64,000 nucleotides of DNA from Gnetum montanum (Eukaryota; Streptophyta; Gnetopsida; Gnetales; Gnetaceae): assembly GCA_015680685.1 (NCBI GenBank), contig MNCI01026219.1:843875-907874 (forward strand), written 5' to 3'. A model generated the notes under the pieces. The model did not search any database and was not told the origin of the DNA. It was given only the letters and a program-made list of their open reading frames with translations. Made by a program: the position numbers and the translations under genes. This document shows, in pieces, positions 37,230 to 48,789 of this stretch (position 1 is the first letter of the stretch; every line of letters starts with the position of its first letter).

Positions 37230-38171
37230 TGATGAGTGATGAGGTACCCCTACACTCAACCATACAAAATGAGCATTGCACGCGTGATCAGGTCGAACTC
37301 CATAGATGGACTAGTTGTGGCACCTAGATAGTTAGCCTTAGGTCGCAGTTCGCTATCTTCCCACCTAGACTAGTATTGCATATGTCATGTATGGTTTAGT
37401 CTAGATGAGGTGTATGATGTGTTTCCTAATCTACGCTACTCCTGAAGGTAGTGGAAAATAATATTAATTAATCTAAGCTAGGAGGAAAAGGGTAAGAAAA
37501 TCTAATCTAGCCTAAGTGCGATGAGCAACCAATTCCTTGATCAACTGTACACATCTTGGACCTCGTGCATGACTACCACTGGGACTACCAACCATAGATC
37601 CTAGGTATGCCACTGGGATTACCAAGCACAGATCCCAATTACACCACTGGGTTACCAAGCGTAGATCCTAGCTACACCACTAGGCTACCAAGTAGTCACA
37701 CTTAAATGCTCATAATCAAGTCGTACTCGTTCCGTGTTCTAGGAGTTTAAGGGTGAGAGAGAGAAAATAGTAAATAACATTAAATAAATAATAGATAAAT
37801 AAATAACAAAGTGAATGCTACAATGATAAAGTAATCTCGATCTTTATTACCGGTCATGTGCATGTCAAAGTACGGCACACTCGAATAAAGACACTGTACA
37901 ATTACATTCACCACATTGTGGGTAGACACGGGAAAAAAATCTAACTCTGGAGGGATCAAACTACCAGAGCTTTGCTACTCTAAAAATGGGATGGGAAATG
38001 AGGGGAGTGCCGCCTCTTATTTATAGATATGGTGGCAGACTGCGATATCACATACGTGATATCATAGGGAAGACACGATATCGCGTACGCAATATCACGG
38101 GGGATGCAATATTGTGGTGGATGCGATATCGCATACGCGATATCGCGGTCTATGTGAATCGTGTCTCATCA
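37230..38171 (-). mobile_element. 5' LTR of the 8.4-kb family P element
   Basis: On the minus strand it starts TGATGAGACACG at 38171 and ends ACTCATCA at 37230. U3 carries four successive palindromic blocks (38041-38065, 38087-38100, 38105-38115, 38123-38146), the last nearly perfect over 24 bp around GCGATATCGC/GCGATATCGC. TATAAATA lies at 38025-38018. Confidence 0.9.
38018..38146 (-). promoter_or_regulatory. U3 palindrome cluster and TATA box of family P LTR
   Basis: Four GATATCG-type inverted repeats are packed in about 110 bp just upstream of TATAAATA on the minus strand. Similar clusters lie at 30565-30655, 34130-34190 and, decayed, at 12790-12880 and 16361-16425. Transcription factor or silencing-factor sites are plausible; this is inference. 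Confidence 0.6.
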
Positions 38172-39108
38172 ATAGGTGTGATAGAATTGGAGTAATTTTA
38201 CAAGGCTTTCAAAGGGGAATTAGATGGATTACCATCAATGAGAAATGTTCAATACAAAATTGAATTTATTCATGATGTTATCATTCAAAATAAAAGGGCA
38301 TACCATATGGAACTAAATCAATGGACCAAATTACAAAGGCAAGTAGATGAGTTACCAACAAATGGCTTCATGAGAAAATATATTTCACATTATATAGTTC
38401 TAGTAGTGCTTGTGCCAAAGAAATATAATAAAGAATAGAGGATGTGCATCAATTCTAGGGTAGGATAATAGTGAAGTATAGGTTTTCTATTCTAAGTATG
38501 GATGATATCCTTGATATCCTTACCAATGCATATTTTTTGAGAAAAATTGATTTGAAGAGTGGATACCATTAAATTTGGATTACACCTTGTGATGAATGGA
38601 AGATAACACTCAAAACATTAGATGAAATATTTAAGTGGTTGGTGATGCCATTTAGGCTCACAAATGAACCTACTACATTGATGAGGTTGATGCAAGATGT
38701 ACTTAAGGAATTGATTGATAGGAATCATATTATCTTCTATGATTATATGTTGGTATAAAACTCTAATGAGAAGGAGCACTTAGATAACTTAAGGAGAGAG
38801 TGTGTGAAAGTGGAAAATATACATTTGGTGATCAATGTGAAGAAGACTCATTTCTTCAAAAGAAAGATTGCATATTTGGAATATGTGATTTCTAAAAATT
38901 AAATTTGGATGAAAGCTATTAAGGTGAGGGCTATTAGAAATTTGCCAACATCTAAAAATATTAGGGAGTTAAGATCATTTCTAAATTTAGTAGGCATTTA
39001 TAGAAGCTTCATAAAAAATATCAGTGGTATTTCATGACCTATTTTTTATTTTCTTAAGAAGAATTAAGATTTCAAGTAGGGTGATGAGACTTTAATGAGC
39101 TTTAACTT
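38172..39108 (+). pseudogene. Chromovirus-like RT (continuation of the second chromovirus)
   Basis: The host frame resumes after the ATAGG duplication: FYKAFKGELDGLPSMRNVQY, then KRAYHMELNQWTKLQRQVDE and VVLVPKKY (the usual PV--V-KKDG). Next come LRKIDLKSGYH.IWITP, MPFRLTNEPTTLMRLMQDVL and the active-site region IIFYDYMLV, where FFDD has become FYDY. The last visible block is LRSFLNLVGIYRSFIKNISGIS. Several stops interrupt it. The frame is cut at 39109 by an LTR. Confidence 0.8.
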
Positions 39109-40663
39109 TGAAACACCATCAATTTTGGGCTCTCATGATTTAGCATAGTCCTGAAACCTAGGTGAAACCTCTCCAAGTGTGGTGTTATGCTAGGCTGCAC
39201 AGATCACATGGAACCTCATAATTCCAAACACCTACAAAGTTCTCTCTGGGCTTGTCTACTACGTTCCTTAACATAGTCAATGTAGCACTCAGTTGCAAGG
39301 CCAATTTGCACAAATGGAGCATTAGGGGTGGACCATACAGTTCGACAAATTTTCTATCATCTGGGCTATCCTAGTTGTCGATCCATCCAAGTACCAAGCT
39401 AGGAGCTACCAAAAGTGTTCAGGATTGACAAAAAGTTTGCAAAATTTTCTATTTTTGACCTATTACGCTATGCTATGCTACACCGCCTAAATAGTGTAGC
39501 AAGCTATGAGATGCTGAAATTTTCCCAAGTGGTGGGCCAGATGTAGAAGGTGCATTTGGTAGTTCTTTGGTTTCCAAGGATGCCTATCCTGCTGCATCCT
39601 CGGAGTATGATCAGCGTGGCATGGAAAAATAAGGCAAGTTTCAAAAAATTCATCCCAATTTGGATGCTATGTTGTTCTATGTTGCATAGCATAGCAAGGT
39701 GCTAGTGTACTAAAATCTTCCCTCAAGTTGTCTTGACATGAAAAATGCATTTGACCATTCTTCAACCTCCAAGGTTGCTTGTCCCACTTGGCCCTTAGAA
39801 TATGAACAAGGTTCCATTGCAGAGCATTGTAGGTTAAGTTAAAATTTGTCCAAAATTAGATGCTACACTACATAGCGTAGCATAACATAGCAGACATATC
39901 AAGGTCAAAAGTGTCTCAAGAATGAAACTAAGAGGTCATAGGCTCTTTTGGCATGAAAAGCATGATTTCCAATTGTTGAAGTTGCTTCCCTTGCTAAGTC
40001 TCAAAGTGGTGCTCTTAGTTCTGAAAAAAATTTATTCATAAAGGTGTGCTACGCTGTGTAGCATAGCACAACGTAGGAGGCTAGTGTCTATGCTACTTGG
40101 CTACGTTGGATAGCGTAGACAACATAACACTTGAGAAGAAGGCTCGGAACATCTCTAGAAGTTCTAGAACTCATTGTCAATGGTCATTTCTACTCCAACA
40201 TCTTCTCAATATCCAAAATTAGTAGTTTTCTTTGTTTGTTGCACCGCTTGTTGATCCCCAAAAGTTGTCCTTATGCTTGATCCTACTCGAAAGAGAAGGG
40301 AAGACGTAGTCTCAGAATGTAGGTTCCAATTTGCATTTTTTCTAGATACTCTTGTAAAGATAAGGTAGTTTTAGATTTTAGCACATGTAGTTTGGGCAAT
40401 GTGGTCATAGTTGGATAGATGTTCTTGTTCTTGTTCTTGTTCCATTCAAAGTAGCACATTGGCGTAGCACCACACTTTTAGCATAGCACACCAACTTGGC
40501 ATATCCACAATTGCGATACATGGGACCCAAGACACGTGGCACCAAAACCATATCTTTCCTCCCCAATCCTAGCTCTATAGATACCCCAGTAAATGACATT
40601 CTAAGGGTTGGCTTTTGCATAGGGCTTCAGGAGAAGATTGGTGAGTAGAAGGTTGATGAGCGA
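39109..40663 (+). mobile_element. TGAAACACC-family LTR, left part (split by the 40664 element)
   Basis: It starts TGAAACACCATCAATTTTGG at 39109 and is collinear with the reverse of 1-1638. GCTATGCTAC/GTAGCATAGC palindromic clusters recur near 39472, 39675, 39872, 40050-40110 and 40450, about 200 bp apart. A TATA-like CTATAGATACCCC lies at 40571. It is interrupted at 40663 by the complete element and continues at 50388. The base before the start is chromovirus RT. Confidence 0.78.
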
Positions 40664-42275
40664 TGAAACACCACTAATTTTGGCCTAGCACTTTTAGACA
40701 AGAATCAAGCTAAGTCATGATACTGCCCAACATGAGTACAGCATGACCAAACTTGGAGGCCTTTGAAACAACCCCCGATGGTCCATGATTCAATAGGCAA
40801 GGTTCCCCTAGGGCCCATAGGAGACTGCACCAACTTCCAGCATCCAGAATCAAAAGTTTTAGGTTCAAAATATTTGGTTTTGGCTAAGTACACTTTGGTT
40901 ACTTTTTCAAATGCTACATAGCGTAAGGATCAATGTCACCAACTTTTGGAGCCCAGAAATTAAGTTAAAATAGGCTGAAATTGAGTACAAGGATCCTCCA
41001 TGACCTTCACCAAGATCCCTAGCAGCTCCCAGCCTCCAGAAAATCAATATTTGGGCCTCAAATGTGCCATTTTGACTTGGTGACACTGGGGTTACTTTTC
41101 AGATGTTGCACAGCGTAAGGATTAGCGTCACCAACTTTTAGAGCCCCAAAACTAAGCCAAAATGACTTGATTTCAAGGGTGCAAGTCATCCTCAAGGTTC
41201 ACTATTGATAACTATGGGTCCCAGCCTTCAGAAATTCTAGATTTCAACTCAAAATTGCAAGTTTTGGAGGTCACACTACAGGTCACACTGCAGGTCACGT
41301 TGGGCAGTCAAATTTCTCTTGTTGTACATTTTATTATAAATCCCCATTTGTGGGCATGTTAAGCCCTCGTGGTCTAACACAAAAAAAATATAATTTTTCG
41401 AGCGGGCCACAGCCGAAGCTAATCCTCCTAAATTTTCTTTAAATTTTTATTGCTTGAGGGCTTGTTTTTCTAATTTGTTTGTATTTTCATGGGCTTGAAT
41501 GACCCACAAATTGTAAAATACATTAAACCTAGTCAAAGAATGCAATTGCCAACACACATCCAACTCATGCACAACGATCCAACATAGATACATTGAACTT
41601 GGTCAAAGAATGCAACTACCCTACCCTAGCCCAACCCTATAAATACCCTATCAATTCACACAAATTGGAGGAGACAAAAAGAAGAGATGGGAAGAGGCAA
41701 AAATTGGAGAGATTGGCAACTCTAAAGAAGGACAAAATTTGTAATCCTTGGGCACTCGACAAACCTGATTGTTGGCTTCCAAGTATTTTCTCACATTCAT
41801 CCTATTTCATCATCACATCATCGCATCATATCATTCCAGGGCTAGGCGTTTGACTTGCTATCCACACGTGTGCAACTACGGTTTGACCGGTGCATATTCC
41901 TATTTAAAAAAATACAATACAGTTTCATTATTGTCTCTCATTTACATTGTTTTGTTCTATTTATGCTTTTTTTTTTACAAATATAACTTTGTTTATGCTT
42001 TATTCATAATTTAGTACGCTCTGTTTACATTTCATATTGCTGTTTTTTATTCCATTTATATCCCATTTACACGGTTTACGATAACCCCAGTGCTAGCCGT
42101 AGCTTACGCTCAGGGAAGTCCTTGGTTAATCTGCATGCAGACCATCCAAGGCACTCTACGTTCATTTACTTTTCCAGCTTGCCCTCGGGTGAAGGTAGGG
42201 TTAGCTGTGGCTGCTCGACAATCTTTCGGTGTCTATTTCCCTTCCAGCCTCACACCGATGATTTAGGTCAGTATA
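40664..42275 (+). mobile_element. 5' LTR (1612 bp)
   Basis: TGAAACACCACTAATTTTGG to TTAGGTCAGTATA, aligned throughout with 48790-50387, whose end reads TCAGTACA (so this copy's terminal CA has mutated to TA). TATAAATA lies at 41638-41645. Two about 190-bp sub-repeats begin near 40912 and 41100, with AGCGTAAGGAT followed by GTCACCAACTTTT.GAGCCC. Short frames inside (41593-41853) occur in both LTRs but have no recognisable product. Confidence 0.93.
41638..41645 (+). promoter_or_regulatory. TATA box of the 5' LTR
   Basis: CCCTATAAATACCC, conserved in the 3' LTR at 49750-49757. The related LTRs near 104-116 and 40571 have CTATAAATACCC and CTATAGATACCC. Confidence 0.7.
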
Positions 42276-42280
42276 GTTTT

Positions 42281-42298
42281 TGGCGCTAGAAGGAGGGC
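42281..42298 (+). other. Primer binding site
   Basis: TGGCGCTAGAAGGAGGGC, 5 bases after the LTR end. TGGCGC would pair with a tRNA ending GCGCCA; I cannot assign the tRNA. The related minus-strand element preserves CTAGAAGGAGGAC at 9941-9953. Confidence 0.65.
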
Positions 42299-42613
42299 AT
42301 GAACCATTTTTGTCTACATTTTTTATTAGCACTTAGTTAAAAATCTGGATGTTCTAGAGAACATAACAAGTTCTCATAGCATAGCAAGCTCCAACGTAGC
42401 CAGTGTAGTGCTAGAGTTGGACATTCTTAGCAGTTTTCACACATAGCATTTTTTCCCTGCATTTTCATACTTAGCATTTTTTTCTTTCATTTTTACACTT
42501 ATCCATTTTCCTGCTACTAGCATATTTAGTCATTTTTTTTATTTTTTCTTTTTTTAGTTTTCAAAGTTAGTCATTTTCTACAAATAGCAACTTTCACAAC
42601 CCAATTTGGGCAT

Positions 42614-45600
42614 ATGAATCCAGACCAACCTTCTACATCAATGCCTAACACATTTGATACCACAATCCAACCAAAGCGGGCCACACTAAGCCCTGAACAA
42701 TATAACTTCATTTGTGTAAAAATCCAAGCCAACTTGCTCATCGATCATGTGGAAAGGTAAGTGAAACGAGATTATGAACTTGTCCACAAAGGAGGCCATG
42801 AGTTTATCCCTTTTGCATTTGACATAATCCCATTGTCTAAAAACCATCATAAACTCATATCCCAGCTTCTTATGGCTAGAATTCAAGCCTTACAACTACC
42901 TCCCATAGAGCCTCAAGATGAAAAAGATGACTTTGCAGCCCAATCTGAACATGGAGAATCATACCACACCGTTAGCCCCCATGCCCAAACAAACCCATTA
43001 TCCCATACTTTCCTGGAAGAAACTATGTTTCCTTCTTCATTTGCAAACACTCGAGCACCTATTCCCCATTCCATTCCTATCTTCTCCATGCTCAATAACA
43101 TTCACTCTGATACATCCACTTCCATCATTCCTCCACCAATGCAGTCCCAACAACTCCCCCCAACCAACGCAGGGTCAATATTCCAACCTCAAGTAATTGG
43201 AATACCGTCAGTCATACCAGCTTCCACATCCATCCGTTACATACCCCAGATGCAGATTCATGGGGCATCATTGATTACTCCAACCCAACATGTTCAAGGT
43301 GTTACCTCACAACTTGTGGCTGGGCAGTGGGTTCCACCAGTAGTCTCAGTTCTGAATACCATCCCACCACAACAAATGTTAGCCCAACAACCTGCCTTTC
43401 CACAAACAATGCAATAATTAAATCATTATCATCCACAATCCACTCAATCCATTGGTTTGTCTACTGCCCAAGAATGGGCAGACACACAAAAAATGATGCA
43501 CTCGTTGGAAAAAGAGTTAAAATGCCTTAAAAATTTCAACAATGAGGAAGTCAAGGTACTAGATTTCTATCGAGATGACCCAATTGATCCCTCAGTTCCA
43601 CCCTTGACCTTGCCAAAAGGAGTCTCATTACCTCAACTAGCCAAGTACAATGGAGAAGGGGACCCAAATGCCCACTTAGTGACATTTAGAACCGAAAGCC
43701 TTTTACTTCAAGCATGGCCTCATGTAATTTTACAAGTGTTTGCAATGTCCTTAACCGGAAAAGCCTTAGACTGGTACTGATCTTTACCCCGTAGCTCCAT
43801 ATTTTCTTTAGAGAGTTTGTTGCATCAGTTTGTCACCCGTTTCAAGTACAATTTGAAACCTGAAGCCACGTTAGATGGCTTGATCCAAGTTAAACAAGTG
43901 CCATTAGAGCCAGCAAAGAAATTTATCCAAAGGTGGAGTGCAGCCTTAAACAAACTTCAGAAACCTATCCCCAAAACATATTTACTCACCATCCTTAAGT
44001 CGGGCATGAATGAATTTATTAAGTCAAAACTTTACTACCTGAAAGCCTGCACATTGAGCCAAGCATTCATACAAATCAAAGACATAGAAGAAGTGGCACA
44101 AACAAGTAATGACCCAGCCTACTCAACCTTTAGGAGCCAATACACAAGGAAAGATAAGTCCAAAACAACGATAGCAGTAGTGGCTGAGGGAAAACAACCC
44201 GCTATTCCAAACAACTATGAAAGAACCACACCCACTCATACACCTGAAAATTTCTCAAATAGAAACAACAACATAGCTCATGCTCGTACCTTCAAAAGGA
44301 AAGACCTTGCTCAATACACACCATTGCCCATGAAGCCTTCACAACTCCTTGATCAACTTCTAAAGGCTAGGCTAATTCAACACAAACAAATGTCTCCTAC
44401 GGCCTTGCAAAGACATGATCGCTTTTGCAAATTGGCCAAAAATTCAGCCTTAACAACAGCCAACGAACCTCCCATTCCAAAAGTCTTTAGGTTGGATAGG
44501 TTTTGTGAATATCACCAACGGTGTGGTCATGGGACTGATTACTGCTTTGTGCTAAAACAAGACATACAATGCATGATAGATGGGGATGAAGTAGTGTTCG
44601 ATGAGACAAACCCGATAAGGTCTTAAAACCAATCCATGGGGGTCTACAAGGATCCTCTCAATACCAAAATCAATGATGCCCCATATGTGATTAATGCTAT
44701 CCATATGGAAAATAGACAAGATGTTCCGTGAAGACCTTTTGTGATTCAGAGGCCTTCAGAAAACACACCTACCTCAACATCTCCTCAAACCCCTTTTACC
44801 ACACACACGTCCACCACACCATCAAAACCATTCATCATCCACATACCTCCTTTGGTTTCCACCACAACAAACATACCATCTAAAGAACGACCCATTCCCT
44901 TTATGGTCTGGATGCCAAAAAACCCTGGCACACAACCCACCTCCACTTCTCAACGACCTTTGCGAGAACGTCTTGCTGATAGGCTAATAAGAGAGCACTT
45001 GGAAAAAGAAAAAAGAGAGCACATGGAGAGAGAAAACTATGGACATGAATTAGGACTGTCAAAGCCTACACCGCTAAGCACTGTTTCCATGAGTTCGTCC
45101 GTTAATGAGCCTAGTACAAGTCACCAAAACAAAAATGAAGTCACAAGTCATATCCCAAACTCAACATTCTCAGCTACTAACGTAAAAACCCCTTCTAGAG
45201 AAATATGAATGCTAGGTCAAATGGACCAAATCTCTATGGATAATAATGTCCCAAACGGTAAAGACCTAGCAAATGCATTGACCCAGGTCACATAAGCCTT
45301 AAAACAAAAGAATACTTCTTTAAGTTTGTATGACCTAGTAATGACTTCACCAGTACATCGAGAGGCTCTCGTATGGATTCTAATTTTGATTCTTGTTAGT
45401 GAGGATCTTCCTGCAGATGAACCATCCATTTATGAAGTATTATCCCCAAAACTTTAGGAATCGAAGACCACATCCTTAGAGTTCCGCATTAAGGACATTA
45501 AGCTAGATGAGAAAATAGGGGAAATCACCACAGCCCCTATGTTCATAACAATACAGGTTGATCATTTCAAAATACGTAGGGTGCATGTCGATGATGGTGC

Positions 45601-46213
45601 GGCAACAAATGTAATACCTTTTTCCATCATCAAAAAATTGGAACTCACTGAACAAGTACAACCCACAACAACCTCTTTCTTGATATCTTTCAGTGGTTCC
45701 TGTGTGGGAGTGAAAGGCATGGTTACCTTAGATTTCATAGCTGGAGACCAATTTCCTACATCAGCTGAATTCATAGTGGTTGATGAAATGCCAAGGTTTA
45801 ATATGATCTTAGGATGTCCTTGGCTAGCTCAACTTAAAGCTGTATCCTCACCAATCCATTAGGAGATACATCTACCTTACGAGGGAGGTGAGATCATCAT
45901 ACATGGGGATACGACAACATCAATCATTTCCTCATACCTTGAGGTAGGTCAAGGGTCAGAAATTGAGTTCATTAAGCCTAAACAAGAAACCATGAACATA
46001 CATCAAAACATGAACCCAACGTTGACTCACAACCCAACTAGCACTGAAGAAACACAAGAAGACACAGACATAGGAGCCATTCCTATTGATGTTCCTTGGT
46101 CAGAGCTACCCTTTGACATCACTGATGAAGGGGAAGGTGAATATAAGATCATACCCATACACCCAGCACCACGTGTTAAGTTACAAAAGATCAAGAGACA
46201 ACTCAACAACTAG
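42614..46213 (+). pseudogene. gag-protease polyprotein, one frame with nine internal stops
   Basis: One frame of 1200 codons from ATG 42614 (MNPDQPSTS) to TAG 46211, with no frameshift. It is broken by stops at 42758, 43415, 43778, 44624, 44729, 45206, 45293, 45455 and 45860. A proline/serine/glutamine-rich N-terminal region comes first. A capsid core lies around residues 340-470 (YNGEGDPNAHLVTF, FAMSLTGKALDWY, FKYNLKPEATLDGL). A CxxH...C.H...C motif (FCEYHQRCGHGTDYC) lies near residue 630, typical of plant Ty3/gypsy gag. A basic/acidic helical stretch lies at 44960-45040. A retropepsin core VHVDDGAATNVIPF lies near residue 990, with the catalytic DDGA intact and ILGCPWL downstream. Nothing of RT follows. 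The stops mostly fit CAA/CAG/CGA to T or TGG to A changes. Confidence 0.9.
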
Positions 46214-46234
46214 AATGAATGATATAAACTGTAT

Positions 46235-46576
46235 GAAATGACGTTAAACTACGAACTATCTGAAATGACGTTAAACTACGAATTGTCCGAAATGATGTTA
46301 AACTACGAACTGTCCGAAATGATGTTAAACTACGAGCTGTCCAAAATGATGTTAAACAACAAACTTTCTGAAATGACATTAAACTATGAACTGTCTGAAA
46401 TGACGTTAAACTACGAACTGTCCGAAATGACGTTAAACTTCAAACTATCTGAAATGACGTTAAACTATGAATTGTCCGAAATGACGTTAAACTACAAACT
46501 ATCTGAAATGATGTTAAACTACAAACTGTCCAAAATGATGTTAAACTATGAACTGTCTGTAATGACATTAAACTAG
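46235..46576 (+). repeat. 27-bp tandem repeat, about 12.5 copies
   Basis: The unit GAAATGACGTTAAACTACGAACTGTCC is nine codons and stays in the same frame as gag-protease, giving a MTLNYELSE-type nonapeptide. TAG 46211 and TGA 46220 separate it from the polyprotein. A diverged unit precedes it (46217-46234). Copies differ by one to four bases. It is an array of short repeats rather than a recognisable domain. Confidence 0.9.
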
Positions 46577-47213
46577 CCATGGTTAGAAATGGCCAGTTCC
46601 ATTTAAAACTTCTTGAAAATGTTACTACCTTTGGCCACCATGGCATAAAACTGGTAATCCTTTCTTTAACAACAGATGCAATAGTCCATCAAGACTGTAA
46701 ACTGATGTACGAAGCCTGAAATGGCTTTAAACTAGAGCTAACAAATTACAGATTTACAAACTCTCGTCATCTTACATTGAATTTTCTCTTACAAGTTACA
46801 ACTTATGATTTAGATTCTTACATGGTCGTTGCTTTCTTTTCCAAGTATTTACCTTACATCTTTCTTTACACTTTAGAAATTTATGTTACATTTAGTTGCA
46901 AAAATATACTCTAGAAAACAAAGAAAAACAATAAAAAAAACATAAAACTACAAAAATACATGGCCTGAAAAGGCCTTAAACTAGCTTACGGCCTGGAACT
47001 GCCTAAAACTATCATTTTTTGCATTGCTTTTCTTTCATTCATACATTCTAATTCTATGTATGGTAGGTGTCTCTTGATGTTGTTTTCTTCCTAGTTGATT
47101 TTTTTTGCAGGATCTCGCAGGCACGTAGCATGACCATGCATGCAGCATCACACTTTACACAAGCAAGGTAAGCATTAGTCTGCTATGACTATAAACTAGC
47201 ACAGATAGTCCTG
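46577..47213 (+). repeat. Dispersed AAATGGC..TAAACT motif field
   Basis: Between the two regular arrays, single diverged units recur: GAAATGGCTTTAAACTAG (46717-46735), GAAAAGGCCTTAAACTAG (46967-46985), GGAACTGCCTAAAACTATC (46995-47013) and TGCTATGACTATAAACTAG (47181-47199). They keep a core of ATG/AGG..., then TAAACT. The rest is AT-rich noncoding sequence. Confidence 0.6.
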
Positions 47214-47464
47214 GATCATGACTTAAAACTGATACCACAAAACAATCCTAGATCATGACTTAAAACTAATACCATAGAAAAGTCCTAAATCATGACTTAA
47301 AACTAATACCACAGAATAGTCCTAGCATCATGACTTAAACCTGATACCATAGAACAATCCTAGATCATGACTTAAAACTGATACCACAGAACAGTCCTAG
47401 ATCAAGACTTAAAACTGATACCACAGAACAATCCTGGATCATGACCTAAAACTGATACCACAGA
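47214..47464 (+). repeat. 37-bp tandem repeat, seven copies
   Basis: Seven units of GATCATGACTTAAAACTGAT followed by ACCACAGAACAATCCTA, 37 or 38 bp each. The core ATGACTTAAAACT is shared with the 27-bp array (ATGACGTTAAACT), so both arrays derive from one motif. Because 37 is not a multiple of three the array is not coding. Confidence 0.88.
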
Positions 47465-48773
47465 GACATGTTCGGTATGACACTAAACTGCTACGTCTAT
47501 CTGCCATGACATGAAACTAGCATCCAGAGTTCACTAAGACTATAAACTAGTTTACCTCTTCACAGTATGCTATGACTATAAACTAGCAATGCACCGTCTT
47601 CCATGACACCAAACTGGCATCATCTAAGGGGTTATGACGTGAAACTAATCCACAAAAATTTGCTAAGACTATAAACTGGTGACATCATCGATGACCAGGA
47701 AAAATTTGAAAAGATCTGTTGTTGCAGTTGGTTGTGCCTGTTCCACAAAGACTTGTTGTATGATTCATCTCATGGGGCTTGATGAAACTGATGTTGTTCA
47801 TGATTCTGTCTGCTTTAAAATTTCCACATGGTGACTCCATCTCCTTGTTTAAAGTGTTTACCTGACTATTTCATCTGTGATTTTCTTATCTTCTTGGAGT
47901 TGTGTTTGCAGGATGACACTTCTGAGGCATTCGTGCATAGATGCACTTCATCATGACCACAAGGTATCACATTTTTCCTGGTGCACGCGACTGGGTTAAT
48001 CAATCCATTCATAAGTACATTTCCAACTCCTGATGCATCCCCTATTTCCCCATCATGCTCCCCTTAGCCTATTTCAATTACACCCCCTTGATACATTTTG
48101 CTCACCTCAAAACTCTTGATACACTGTTGCATACTGTAACTCTCTAAGCAGTTGCAACGCAAAACATGATACATAGTACATGATGCAAAATGCAATTGCT
48201 CAAACACGAGCACGACACAAAAAGAAAACTCTTTAAAAAAAAGGTAAAAGAGAAAAATGCATAGAAAAGGTCTTCATGACCCCATTGACATCATAAATAA
48301 AAGACTATTGGCCATTCTCATACAAGCCCTAGGCGAGAAGGCAATTGTCTTGAAAATAGTTACACTTGTATCTAAAAGAGACCATGTTGCACATCATCAC
48401 GTGGCTTTGGTTGTTTACAATGGGCCTTGTAAACACTCTATAAGAGTCCCATTTCTCCAAAGAATGCACTTCCTATGTCTTGGCTCTGAGTCTACTAAAC
48501 ACTGGCTATGGACAAGGACCAAAATACAACTCATTTGCATGAAAGCACTTCTCTCCCAAAATCCTGACATCAATCATAGCCCTTAACCTCTTGGCTTCCC
48601 TTGTTACAAATAATTCCCTTGCATCTTGAACCACATTCCCCTCAATCCCATGTACTTTTGAAAACGGTGCGATAATATCCAGCTAAAGGCTGATGGTTAA
48701 TGTTTGGTACTTGTTTGTTCATGGTGTTTGCACTTCTTTGTCGACACCTCTTAGGTGGATTCCTTCAGAGGTC
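47465..48773 (+). other. 3' noncoding region of the 40664 element
   Basis: From 47465 to 47690 isolated units of the ATGAC...AAACT motif continue at 40-50 bp intervals (for example 47476, 47508, 47573, 47604, 47635). After that I see no repeat and no recognisable gene; the frame at 48257-48586 has no conserved motif. RT and integrase would be expected in this interval in an autonomous element. Confidence 0.6.
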
Positions 48774-48789
48774 AAAAAAGAGGGGCCAA
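48774..48789 (+). other. Polypurine tract
   Basis: AAAAAAGAGGGGCCAA directly before the 3' LTR start TGAAACACC. Confidence 0.85.

Larger units (their letters stand above)
29758..38171 (-). mobile_element. Family P LTR retrotransposon, complete non-autonomous member (8.4 kb)
   Basis: The element is bounded by LTRs 29758-30667 and 37230-38171 and by a perfect 5-bp target duplication ATAGG (29753-29757 and 38172-38176). In transcript order it holds 5' LTR, PBS, gag 37096-35247, noncoding spacer, promoter-like block 34185-34097, extra ORF 33626-30840, PPT and 3' LTR. No protease, RT, RNase H or integrase motif is present. Compared with the 12.9-kb relative at 12046-24990, the missing part is about 4.2-4.5 kb between positions matching 17545 and about 21800 there. 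It can only have moved with proteins supplied in trans. Confidence 0.9.

Noticed and set aside
41593-42014. Frames repeated at 41593 and 49705 as a duplicated gene
   Set aside because: They lie inside the two LTRs and are duplicated because the LTRs are; no motif is recognised.
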